A DNA stretch of 64,000 nucleotides from Deroplatys truncata. Its lineage: Eukaryota; Arthropoda; Insecta; Mantodea; Mantidae. Under the pieces are notes generated by a model. That model made no database searches. It had not been told where the DNA came from and saw only the letters and a program-made list of their open reading frames with translations. Shown here in pieces: positions 1 through 10,733 of the stretch (the stretch's first letter is position 1; the number at the start of each line of letters is the position of its first letter). The DNA is taken from the NCBI GenBank assembly GCA_030765065.1, contig CM060990.1, forward strand, positions 672,606,118-672,670,117, read 5' to 3'. A program made the translations under genes and the position numbers.

Positions 1-2249
1 CTATGATAGCCGCAAACGGCAATCGGTGCCGAGGACGCGGACAGGAAAAACACCGCGCAGCCGGTTCATAATTTTTGGTTCTCTCTGTACAAGGCTATTA
101 TCTCATAGCTTGAAACATTACCCTCTGCTGGCTGCGGTAAGCCATCAAATAAAACGATAGTTTTACAATTTCAAAGTATACGGATCATTATAATTTAATA
201 ATGCCAAGATATTACTTCCGTTTCCTCTGAAGAGAAATCTGAATATAGGTGACATAGAAATTTATCATATATTGGAGATGGTATGCTTATATTAATGATG
301 GCAACATAGTAATGCCTTTTAATTACAGCCTGTATCTATACTAACGTACATGTAAGCTAACTGGGGATTTTAAGAATATTTCAGAGTTTTTATATTAGCT
401 TGAATTTTTGGGAATGAATATCGAATTTTCCTTGTATACAAACTTAGGTTTCACTGTAACCTAATGTTTAAGCTATGTGAGCGAATATTTCGTATCATAT
501 TTCTGCAAAATTTTTGTAATTTTTGCCACCAGAAAGTTAAAAAAATATCTGCTGTAAATCATGCTATGGCTACTTACCTGATTTTATATTACGACTGTTG
601 CCCGAAAATGGAATCCTTTTTCCTTGAAACTAATCTAGTTGACGAAGCAGATTCAACAAGTTCTTCTCCATTTCCTCATTTTTGTAGTAGAGGTACAACG
701 TGTACTGCCCCATTTCCATAATTTTTGCGTTTGTCTTCAGCATATCCTTCCCCATTTCCTGACGTTTCCTGGTGGAGGTCAACAAGTGATCCGGTATTTC
801 CAGACGTTTTTCGTGGAGTTTCAACACGTGCTGCCGTATTCCCAGATGTTTGCTGTTGAGATTCAACATCTGGTCCCCCATTTCCATAGTTTTGCTGTTG
901 AGGTTCAACACGTAATGACCTATTTTCAGATTTTTTTTGTAGAGGTTCAAAATTTCCAGATTTCTGCGGTTGATATTCATCATGTGCTCCCCTGTTTTCG
1001 TATATTTCCTGTTAAGGTTCAACATGTCATCCTCCTTTTCCTGATATTTTGGTTTGAGATTCAATGCGTTCTCCCCTATTTCCATATTTTTGCTTCTGAG
1101 GTTCAACATCTGATCACACCAGGCGTGTTTGTTGTAGAGGGTCAAAATCTGGGACCCCATTTCCAGATTTTTGCAATAGAGGTTCAAGATGTACCTCCCC
1201 AATTCCAGATTTTTCTTGCAGATGTTGAACATGTCAGCTCCTATTTCCGGATCTTTGTAGAGTTTAAACATGTCCTCCGCCGTTTCCAAATTTTTTCTGT
1301 AGATATTCAACAAGTGGATCCCCATTTGCTGATTTTTGAAAAAAATGATCAAAATCTGCTCCCCAGTCCCAGATTTGTGCATTTGAGGTTCCACATGTGC
1401 TTCCCCATATCCAGAATGTTGCTGTTGGGGTTCTGCTTGTGCTCCTCCAATTCCGCAATTTTGCTGTTGGGGTTCGTGATGTTCTCCCCGATTTACAGCT
1501 TTTATCTGTTGAGGTACAAATGGAAATGGGGTATGTGCTTGTTCAGGAGCTGCAGAAACCGTTGCATTAGCCGGACATTTCTGGGATCCTGAAGATTTAA
1601 AGGGTGGAATGTTTGGAGGGCTCAGATCACCTGATACTCCACAGCGGCTGATATTTGCCTGATTTGAGGCAATGTCTCCATCTGTGTTCTCAGCGGGCAC
1701 CGACATTTCTGAAGATACCTGTATGAATATATTGAATCATTAATATTTTATCAACGGTAAACTCACTGGAGATTTTGTTATATCTAGGGAAAATAAAAAA
1801 AAGGTTTAGCCTTAATTGTCTATTTCACAATTAGTGGAAAGCATATACAGACCAGAAGAAATAAATACAGTAAAATATTAATTTGCTCAATAAAACACTA
1901 AACTGCTTTGAAAATGTACCTAATATTTTACCATATCATCTTAATAAATGTTTCACTAGATGGCTGTAGTGTGGGTGTTATAATGAGTTGTTCGTATGTT
2001 ACCATTTGTGCCAACTATACAATGTTCATTGAACACTATGAATTATTACTCATCAAGAAGGTTTTATTTGTACCATTTCGCTTTCATTCAAACATTACGC
2101 ACCTATCCACAATCTCAAACAGCAGAAGCTATAATATATCTTAACTAAATAAACGAGATAACAACTACTAAAAAGTGATAAACAACAAATGCTAAGGAGA
2201 TGACAAGAACTGTAGGGATAAGAAGACATGATTTGTCGAAACATGTCAT
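1..2249. repeat. Segmental duplication, copy A
   Basis: This stretch matches 49573-51872 almost base for base in the same orientation. It is already matching at the first base of the window, so copy A starts outside. The match stops abruptly after the shared string ending aaacatgtca at about 2249 and 51872. A hand count over the first 240 bases gives about seven differences (near 3 percent). It carries one complete open reading frame with its flanks, so this is a DNA-level duplication and not a retrocopy. It could also be two members of a multicopy family that I cannot see beyond the window. Confidence 0.9.
630..1706 (-). CDS. 14-residue tandem-repeat protein, copy A (358 aa), function unknown
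   Basis: I do not recognise this protein. Residues 1-65 are unique, rich in Pro, Ala, Ser and Asn, starting MSVPAENTDG. From about residue 66 to the end it consists of about twenty 14-residue repeats encoded by 42-bp DNA repeats. The first repeats carry EPQQ with GxGE; the later ones follow K-N-x-E-M-G-x-x-M-L-N-L-x-R/K. The hydrophobic spacing and charged positions suggest an amphipathic helical or coiled rod. No signal peptide or membrane segment is evident. The start is the first Met of the open frame; the cag just upstream (about 1709-1711) could be a splice acceptor, so an upstream exon is possible. The stop is TAG at 630-632. The paralogue at 50209-51324 is also open, which argues mildly that the frame is used. 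Alternatively the whole thing is an expressed or silent 42-bp minisatellite. Confidence 0.55.
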   Translation of the reverse strand: MSVPAENTDGDIASNQANISRCGVSGDLSPPNIPPFKSSGSQKCPANATVSAAPEQAHTPFPFVPQQIKAVNRGEHHEPQQQNCGIGGAQAEPQQQHSGYGEAHVEPQMHKSGTGEQILIIFFKNQQMGIHLLNIYRKNLETAEDMFKLYKDPEIGADMFNICKKNLELGRYILNLYCKNLEMGSQILTLYNKHAWCDQMLNLRSKNMEIGENALNLKPKYQEKEDDMLNLNRKYTKTGEHMMNINRRNLEILNLYKKNLKIGHYVLNLNSKTMEMGDQMLNLNSKHLGIRQHVLKLHEKRLEIPDHLLTSTRKRQEMGKDMLKTNAKIMEMGQYTLYLYYKNEEMEKNLLNLLRQLD

Positions 2250-4800
2250 TCCGTACCACTTTGTTAGTCAGATATAGTATAGCAAAGTAAGCATCAAGTA
2301 GTGACCTTAAGAAGGACGTATGGGATTTTACTAACTTATGTGTTTCGCCCATCATATTACAGTTAATCAAATGGATGAAGGCAGGTGAAAAAGGAGAGGG
2401 AAACAAAAAATACAAGGTAGTTAGTGCGCATATACATAGAACTTCAATGTTCTCTTTTTGCGGCGAAAATAATACTGTAGCAATAATACAGCTTATTACG
2501 AATATTTCCGGGTGTAACATAAAAAACGCAATATTTTGGAGGTTTTCTCTATAAACTATACTTAATTTTATATTTCTTTGAACCAACTTTAAAATATGTT
2601 GAAATTTTTTCAAAGTTTTACACATGCAATCCAAACTATTGACATGCAATGTTTCATTATTAGTTTTATCATACATACAATTAGGCAATCCTTTGATTAA
2701 GAAACGCATCTGAAAATTGACCTTTTTTAAAACAAGTAAAGGGTTTAGGGAATTTCAGAATATTTGTGGAACCCTGGGATCAAAAATAAATTACCTATAT
2801 AGGTGTCAACATAATGCTGACTTTGCTTAATTTTTTGTCGGAAACTATATCATGGTACCTAGTTGAGTTTCGAGACCTCAAATTATCAATCATTATTGTT
2901 CCTTTAGATTTGTGGAGTACTATAGCCAGACGGGAATACCATCCAAAGAGAAGGGTAAAATTAATAATAGCAGATAAGAATACTTCAGAGAGAGAGTGTG
3001 TGCGTGATTGTGGGCATGTTGGGGCGAGTGAGCGTGCGAGAGAGAGAGTGTGTGAGAGAGAGAGAGACAGAGAGAGAGAAAGAGAGAAAATAACATTACC
3101 TATAAACGAAAAGTCTGATGAATAGGAACCTTCGTATTTATTTCTAGCATCCTTCAAAGATGGAAGTGAAGCTTTTCAAAGTAATTTCCTCCATCCAAAC
3201 AACCTTTTATATAGAATATTTCCATTATTTTTTTCTTTTTAAAATTGCTTATGTGGTTTTAATTAAAATATATCTAGAGGCTTCATCATTAGGCTCTGAA
3301 ATTCTCTCAAGTCCAATAGACTGGGTAATAATAAAGAGACAAAGAGCTGTTATAGAAAAATAAATTTAGAATTAATTAAAGTATGTCATTTGGGTCAAAT
3401 AGTTAAGTCCTTTGTGCCAGCTGTTTCCCACATATTTTCATCTGTTTCGTTCAATTATCCAATGTTTTAAGCAATCCACTTTATAAAGTATAGTACCCAT
3501 TCGTTTGTTCCTCATTATCCTATACGAGGAGTATCAAATATCAAGACTTGCATATTTGACTAGCTTTTTAACTGTAGATTGTCGACCTCACATTCTCTAT
3601 GTGGGTTTTTGCCTATAATAATATATTGAAAAAGATTCCTGGAAAGTATTCGTATGATTAAATTTATGTATAGTAATTTTTAGAATAGCACTCAGAGAAA
3701 GCCGTATGATTGCTAAACATTTTATTTATTCAACTCCTAAATATAATTTACTTCAACTTATGTTGATATCGGTGGTTTTGACATCAGAAACTATCACGTG
3801 ATATTAACTCGCGCACATAGTGTTTTTGCATCAAGCTTAAATTATTTTATTTTACGCCGAATATACTCACATTACTCTCATATTTTCCTTCCATCCTCAG
3901 CGGAGAGTTAGTTAGTAGGAATGGAAAGGGATGAAACAATCACTGCATAATCTAACATAGCATTTAGAGCACATTGTTCATACAATCGATTTACGTTTCA
4001 TGCAGGGGCACAATCTCTCTTCCTTTCCTACTGCATTTGGAATAAAATGATGTTCTCAAACAACTCGTATGAAATAGGAATAACTAACATTTGCAGATAA
4101 AGATGATCTTTGTTACCCTTTGAGTAGGACTTCACCTTTACATAACGACAAGATTGTATTTGTACCCTTTGTGTAGGACTTCACATCTTCATAAGGGCAC
4201 ATTCGCCACTTCTAGCTCCATTAAGGTTGAAGCAGTCCGAGTGAGACTGTACTATTTTACAATAGCCAATTATTCTGCATAGTTACGTCGAGCATCAATG
4301 TATTATCACTGCTTGCTATAAATTTCAGATTTGCAGTATCATTATGTATTGATAGCAATTGCTTACAACTGTTAGTTAATCTTTATTATCCTAAAAAGAA
4401 CATCTTGACTTGATCTGTTGTTGATTACCGAAAAAGTGAACATTGTGACCACTGCACTGTCCATAGTGAACATAAATTAAAATGATGATTTTAACAATCC
4501 AGTTTTCAAGCCACCCATGATCGTTATTTGAAAACTCATTTTTACTTTCCAAGATATAGATTTTGGAATTCAATTCTCCTGTAAGATTACAATGGCTGAA
4601 TACCGGTAAAATATAAAAATGAAAAATGTGGAGCACCAGGAAATAACTGTTATAGAAATATGTAATTTCATTAACTCTTCTGCACTGGAATTCCATGGAA
4701 CAGTAGTTATGAGTAACACAATGGAAAATAATATTTGATACTCTGGGTTACGTTCAAGGCATTTACCCTGGCAAAGTTCAAGATTGACTAAATACACATA
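2250..4800. other. AT-rich intergenic DNA, no gene recognised
   Basis: I see no domain, RNA gene or transposon terminus here. The open frames are short or fall on simple sequence. The frame at 2095-2709 minus crosses the duplication breakpoint and looks accidental. A purine-rich GA/GT tract sits at 2990-3092. Base composition changes sharply at about 4800, where the GC-richer LINE begins. Confidence 0.6.
2990..3092. repeat. (GA)n/(GT)n-rich simple repeat
   Basis: The tract is imperfect, dominated by gagaga with interspersed gtgtg. It creates spurious open frames on both strands. Confidence 0.9.
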
Positions 4801-5415
4801 CCCCCCAGGGGCTCAACTTTTGTGAGTACGGGTTAGGCGCACCCGGTGTACCCGAGCCATTCATAGCCATTTTCACCCATTCATCCCCGTCCGGTCGAGG
4901 TGGGTTCGTTCTCGTGACCGGGGGACTCAAGGTAGGCTCTCGTACGTTCTGTGCACTTCATTCCATGTCGCCCGTCGCCATCGCTTCTTTCTTCTCTTCT
5001 ATTTATGCACATTTCGACTCACGCCCATTCATTTACACATCTCTTTTACTTCTTCGCCGGCCTACCTTGAGTGCGAAACGCCCACACAGTTTTAGTTTCT
5101 TTTAACCTTTTATTTTAATCCACCGTGGACACAGCCTGACGGATACCCGCGTACTGGGTGCGCAGCTGGGTGAGTGGGTAATGGCGTCATCCCCACCACC
5201 CGGGGTCGTCATGTCGGGTTTGTGTTCGTATCCGCTGTTCAACTGCAGTCCCGCGGGGGGGGGGGGCCATTGCATGAGCTGCTGACTTCCGACGGCCATT
5301 GGGTCCCTCTGTCTATGTTCTGGGAGGTGTGACCCTAAGGTGAGCTTGGTATAGATAGGCCACTCACCCAAGCCCGGGGAACGCCCGGGAAGTCAGAGCC
5401 CGAGGTCGGAGACGG
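4801..5415 (+). promoter_or_regulatory. 5' leader of the I-type LINE (presumed internal promoter)
   Basis: GC-rich leader between the inferred 5' end and ORF1. It contains a C-run near 4801 and a run of about eleven G at 5255-5266. I-type LINEs carry an internal promoter in this position; no specific motif was identified, so the promoter role rests on family knowledge only. Confidence 0.45.
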
Positions 5416-6712
5416 TTGCAATGGTGGAGGATGTATTTCGCTATGGAGCACCCTTTCTCCATTAATACCAACAAGCGCCGAAAAGTTTACGTAACAGAAG
5501 TGACACCACCGACAACTGGTTGTTACTTGGTCATTTCACGAACCGAAGAAGGACAAAGTTTTGAGAAGGTGAACCCTTTTATCATTCAAAAGGGCATTGA
5601 TGCTATTGCTGGTGCGGTTCAGTCCTGCACTCGTCTACGGAACGGTTCCTTATTAGCTCAAACGAAGTCCAATCAGCAAAGCAAGACCTTGTTGCGCGCT
5701 ATCCCATCCGTGTGGCGAAGCACGTACATTGAATTCCTGTCGAGGCGTTATTACCACCCATAGCCTCGATGGTATGTCGGACGATGAACTCGTAGACTAT
5801 CTTTCAGACCAAAAGGTGACAGTGCATAGAGTGCAGGTCCAACGCGACGGCGTATTGGTACCCACTCGTACCCTGTTTCTAACATTTGATGGCGTCGATC
5901 TGCCCACGAGCATTTCCGCAGGTTACGAACGAACTTCTGTGAGGCCTTATATTCCTAGACCTCTGCGTTGTTTTAAATGCCAACGTTTTGGGCATACGCA
6001 AGTCTCATGCAGGAGTGCCGTTAACATCTGTGCAACATGTAGCCAGCCCTCACACGAAGGTACCTGTTCAACAGCCCCCGTCTGCGTTAATTGTAAAGGG
6101 TCTCATTCTGCGTCGTTTGCCGACTGTCCGCGGTACTTGGACGAGAAGGCGATCCAGGAGATCCGGGTGAAGGAAAAACTCTCCTTTGCTGAAGCCCGGA
6201 GGCGTTATCATGCGCGCTAACCTTCACTCCTGCTATCTGGCACATTTTGTTCTGTTGTTGCCTCGCCAGTACCACGAGTAGATGCCGAAACTCAGACCTG
6301 GACAATGACTGCATTAACCGCCGCTTCCATCCTGCCGTCCATTAAAGCTACTGTTACCAAGCCCTATAAACCTGGTCCAAAGTCCATGAAGTCGCAAGCC
6401 GCTGAAAAGAAACCCAAGCAGAAACTTCGTAGGGAAGATTTTCTGAAGGACCCTCAGCGTGCGCGCGGTAAGAAAAGTTCACCTTCTCCTCCTCGGAGGT
6501 CGCAGTCCCAGGAAGCTCCTGGGACAAGCCGCGCTCAGCGGCCCCCCTCACCCATTGCCACCCAGAACCGGTTCACGACGCTTGAATCGCTTTCTGGCTC
6601 TGAGCGCGTGGGGCCTCCCTTCGAGGAGGCCATGGAGTCTGACCAACTCCATACAAAAATCCCGAGCCCAAAGGTTAAACAAAAGATAATTTTAAGCCGC
6701 CCTTCTAAGTAG
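5416..6712 (+). pseudogene. LINE ORF1 (gag-like nucleic-acid chaperone), broken
   Basis: The protein would bind element RNA in the ribonucleoprotein particle. The N-terminal part (5416 to about 5690) reads in one frame, and the rest (from about 5729) in another, so there are one or two indels between about 5690 and 5730. Three zinc knuckles follow at about 5970-6130: CFKCQRFGHTQVSC (CX2CX4HX4C), then CATCSQPSHEGTC, then a variant starting CVNCKGSH. A single TAA at 6218-6220 cuts the frame; reading continues open after it to 6712, ending in a basic, proline-rich tail. Knuckle spacing and the basic tail are typical of I-superfamily ORF1. It is followed after 22 bases by the ancestral ORF2 start. 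Confidence 0.85.
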
Positions 6713-6734
6713 ACAGTTTATCCCCATTTTCTTA

Positions 6735-9700
6735 ATGGCTATCCTGAGGTAGAATGTACGTGGTGTACGATCGCATAGGGCGGAACTGCAACTTTTATTG
6801 CGTTCCCATTCACCTATGGTCGTGTGTTTGCAGGAGACCAAGCTTCGCCCTAATGATCCTTTTGATCTCCAAGGATATACGCCGGTTCGCTACGACCTTG
6901 AACCGAGGGAGGGTACTCCTGCTCATAGTGGTGTCATGATTTTGGCGCGTAACGACGTTCACTTTCAAACTATCACACTTACATCCGACTTGCAAGTTGT
7001 TGCCGTTCGCCTTCACTTGCCCGGCTTTTTGTTTTCTGTTTGCTCTGTGTATTCACCTCCATCGTCTCCCCTCGCTCCCGCAGACATTCGAGCTCTCCTG
7101 TCCGCTCTCCCAACACCATTTCTTCTGTTGGGAGATTTTAATGCCCATCACCCACTGTGGGGTTCGCCAAGGGCTTGTGCGAGGGGAACCCTTCTGTCCG
7201 AAATTTTTTATCAGCTCAATCTTTCCATCCTCAATAGCGGTGAACCTACTTTTGTTTCTGATTCTTCTGGTACATTCTCTCACATGGACCTAGCCGTTTG
7301 CTCACTCCAGCTTGCTCGTCGTCTGCAGTGGAACGTCGTCGCTGACACCTACTCCAGCCACCATTACCCCTGCGTCGTTTCTCTTCTATCTCACCACGTC
7401 CAGCATTCCAGAGTACCTACCTGGATATTCAGAAAAGCCGACTGGAGCTTGTATTCCAGCCTCGTGCATTTTGACGATCAGCCCTTCGTAAACATTAACC
7501 AACTAGTGCAGCACCTTACGTCTACGATTTTCTCTGCCGCCGAACGTGCAATTCCCCGTTCATCCTGTCAACCTCGGCGACCGCCTGTTCCGTGGTGGAA
7601 CGAGGATTGTCAGGACGCCGTTCGTGCTAGTAGAACTGCACTTAGGTTGTTTCGGCGACACCCTACACTTGCTAATTTGGTGACTTTTATACAATCGCGC
7701 GCAAGGGCTCGTCGCATTATTCAGGATAGCAAGAAGGCGTCGTGGACTCGTTTTGTCGAGTCTTTTAATCGCTTTACACCTTCATCTGTTGTTTGGGATA
7801 AACTTCGTCGCTTCTCAGGTAAAGTGTCGCATTGTACTGTTTCTGGCCTTCAGGTTTCCAATGCCACCATAGTGGATCCGGCTGCCATCGCTAACACTCT
7901 TGGTGCTGCCTTTGAGGCGGTTTCCAGTTCACACCATTATTCCGCCGGCTTTCGCTGTATCAAAGACCGGCTGGATTCCGACACCTTTAATTTTCGGTCT
8001 GCTAATAATGAGTGTTATAATGAACTTTTCACACTGAGGGAGCTGGAGCACGCTCTTCATTGCTCTAGGCACTCCGCTCCTGGCCCGGACGGCATTCATG
8101 TCCTGATGTTAAAGAACCTTTCAGCCGACAGTAAACTCCTTCTCTTACAGGTCTATAACCGTATTTGGCAAGACGGCTTTTTTCCTTCCGTTTGGTGCGA
8201 AGCCACCATTGTCCCTATACTTAAGCGTGGGAAGGATCGCCAACTTCCTTCCAGCTACCGCCCTATCTCCCTCACCAGTTGCGTTTGCAAGGTGACGGAG
8301 CGCATGATTAACGGACGGTTGACATGGTGGCTTGAGTCTCAGAAACTTCTAGGGAACGCTCAGTGCGGGTTTCGCCGCTATCGCTCTACCGTAGACCGTC
8401 TGGTGTCCCTGTCGACGCATATTATGAATGGATCTCTGAGAAAGTGTCAAACAGTGGCTGTGTATTTTGACCTGGAGAAAGCTTATGACACTTGTTGGAG
8501 GGGCGGCATTTTACGTACACTTCACGCATGGAATAACCGCGGTCGTCTTCCCATATTTCTTCGGGAGTTCATAACGGATTGCGTTTTTCGTCTACGTGTC
8601 GGTTCGGTTTTATCTCGTCGTTTTATTCAAGAGAACGGAGTACCGCAGGGCTCTGTACTCGGTGTCACACTTTCTGCGATTGCTATCAACCCCATTGTTG
8701 ATTGTATTCCACCTGGCATGTCATCGTCCCTTTTTGTTGAAGATTTTGCCATTTATTGCAGTTCACGGCGGACCTGTCTACTCGAACGCCGTCTCCAGAG
8801 CTGTATCGACCGTCTCTACGCCTGGAGTAACGCCAACGGCTTTAATTTCTCCGCTGAGAAATCCGTCTGCATCAACTTCTGGAGCCGGAAGTATTTCCCT
8901 CCGCCCTCTCTCCATCTTGGGTCTGAGGTGCTTCCATTTGCAGACGAGATGAAATTTTTGGGGTTGGTCTTTGACCGGAAGCTGAGGTGGACTTCTCACG
9001 TTTCCTTTTTAAAAGCAAAGTGTGACCGTTCTCTTAATATTTTACGTGTTTTAAGTGGCACATCCTGGGGAGCTGATCGGACCGTCCTTCTTCGCCTTTA
9101 TCGCTCTTTGGTCCGATCCAAGCCTGATTACGGGTGTATTCTTCGGCACGTCCATCTGTGTTACGTCGATTGAATGCCATTCACCATCGTGGCATAAGAG
9201 TCGCTACAGGGGCCTTTCCAACTAACCCTGTACCCAGTCTGTACGCAGAAGCTGCAGAGCCTCCGCTGTCCTTCCGGCGTGAGATGCTTTTATGCAGCTA
9301 TGCTTGTCGACTCTCAAGCATGCCTAAACACCCGTCCTTCGATTTATTTTACGAGGATTCGCTTGATCGACAATATTTCGTTAGCTCCTCTGCATTACTA
9401 CCTCCAGGGGTTCTATTTCGAAAGCTTCTTCGGCATTTGGACTTTACGCCAGCGCCGGCCCTTCCCAGGGGGGAAACGCGCTTTCCTCCATGGTTGCGCG
9501 CTGAGGCCCAGTGTCACCTTGGGTTGACGTCTATGTCGAAGAATGAGACCTCTTCTTCAGTTCTTAGATCGGTCTTTATAGAACTTCGGTCGCAGTTCGG
9601 GGACTTTCGTTTTATATATACTGATGGGTCTAAGACTGATGTTGGAGTAAGGTGTGCCATTGTTGGTGATAATCGTAGTTTTACATTTCGTTTACCCGGG

Positions 9701-10418
9701 CAATGTTCGATTTTTACCGCCGAACTTTTTTAGTATTTATCAGTCACTTTTATACGTCCAGCGGTACGACCTACGACTCTGTTTTATTTGTTCAGACTCC
9801 CTGAGTGCTCTTCAAAGTATTCGCGCACTGTACAATTACCACCCCCTCGTACAGCGCATACATGACCCGGTCCACTCGCTTGGTGCCTCTGGCATCAGCG
9901 TCTCTTATATGTGGATTCCAGGTCATGTGGGCATCTCAGGGAACGAGTCGGCCGACGCCGTTGCGAAATCGGCGATTTTATTACCCAGATTTTTTACCTC
10001 TGTTGTTCTCTCGTCAGATTCGTGTGTTATTTTACGTCCCCGCATCCTCTCGCTTTGGCGCGATGAGTGGACGGCCCTACGGGGGAACAAATTGCGGGAA
10101 ATTAAAAATGTCCCGTTAGTCTGGGGTACCTCTTCTCGTTCTACACGTCGGGAAGAGGTACTTTTAGCCCGTTTACGAATTGGACATTGCCTTTTTAGTC
10201 ATAGATACTTGCTCAGTGATGACCCCGCTCCACTGTGTCAGCTGTGTGGTGCGCCCTTAACGGTGCGCCACATTTTAACTGAGTGTAAAGATTTAGCTCC
10301 ACTGCGCGTTCGCGTGGGTCTGCCTGTTGGCATAGCCAACGTTTTGGCAGACGACCCGCATGCTGTAGAATGCCTTTTACGTTTTATAAGTGACATTGGT
10401 TTTATCCGTCGCATTTGA
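6735..10418 (+). pseudogene. LINE ORF2: endonuclease, reverse transcriptase, RNase H; broken
   Basis: The ancestral start is the ATG at 6735. A TAG at 6750 (probably an old Trp codon) closes it, and the frame is then open to 9173. Endonuclease motifs include LQETKL and GDFNAHH (about 7130); the usual SDH motif reads SHH. RT motifs include APGPDGIH, the YRPIS block and a region where the usual xxDD reads FVEDF (about 8735-8750), so the first catalytic Asp is Glu. A loss of about 7 bases near 9140, visible against the second copy, shifts the frame. One extra T in the T-run at 9726-9731 shifts it again. RNase H residues are present across these breaks: IYTDGSKT, FTAELF, ICSDS, and the NESADA segment. 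A CCHC-like CQLCGAPLTVRHILTEC lies near the C terminus. Confidence 0.9.
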
Positions 10419-10733
10419 TGCGCTGAGCGCCTTTTAGCTGTTTGATTTTACATCATCTTTTAATGGGGGCACTCCTCCCCAGTGGACATCTGGCGCTCGT
10501 GTCCCTCGCATTCTACAGTTCTTGACACGTTGTTTTATTCTCTTGTTGACCAAGAGTTTAGTGTGTAGAGCTTAGTATTTGGTCTGTTGTGTTTTTTTAG
10601 TGTTTTTTTCCCAAGCGTTTTGTGTGGGGTTTTTACTTTTTTGACTTTTGCATTTATATTTTACACATAGAAAGGGCGCTAATAACCCTAGTATTTGAGC
10701 GCTCTTAAACCCCACCTCATCATCACACCTGTC
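10419..10733 (+). other. 3' leader and tail of the I-type LINE
   Basis: It starts with the shared string TGATGCGCTGAGCGCC and ends in a CATCATCA tract. The same 3' region is present in the second copy at 12298-12612 with many point differences, so the two are separate members of the family and not one recent duplicate. Confidence 0.75.

Larger units (their letters stand above)
4801..10733 (+). mobile_element. I-superfamily LINE (I/Nimb-like), near full length, inactive
   Basis: This non-LTR retrotransposon has a 5' leader of about 600 bp, a zinc-knuckle ORF1 (5416-6712) and an ORF2 with APE-type endonuclease, reverse transcriptase and RNase H (6735-10418). A 3' leader ends in a short CATCATCA tail near 10720-10733. 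RNase H after RT plus three CCHC knuckles is the known layout of the I superfamily. The 5' edge is placed where AT-rich host DNA gives way to the GC-richer leader at about 4801; I could not identify a target-site duplication. Both frames carry indels and stops, so it cannot move by itself. A 5'-truncated relative follows directly at 10734. Confidence 0.85.

Noticed and set aside
2095..2709. 204-codon minus-strand frame
   Set aside because: It crosses the sharp duplication breakpoint at about 2249, is not kept in the other copy, and has no recognisable domain.
2795..3157. Frames with Ser/Leu or Arg/Glu runs
   Set aside because: They are produced by the GA/GT simple repeat.
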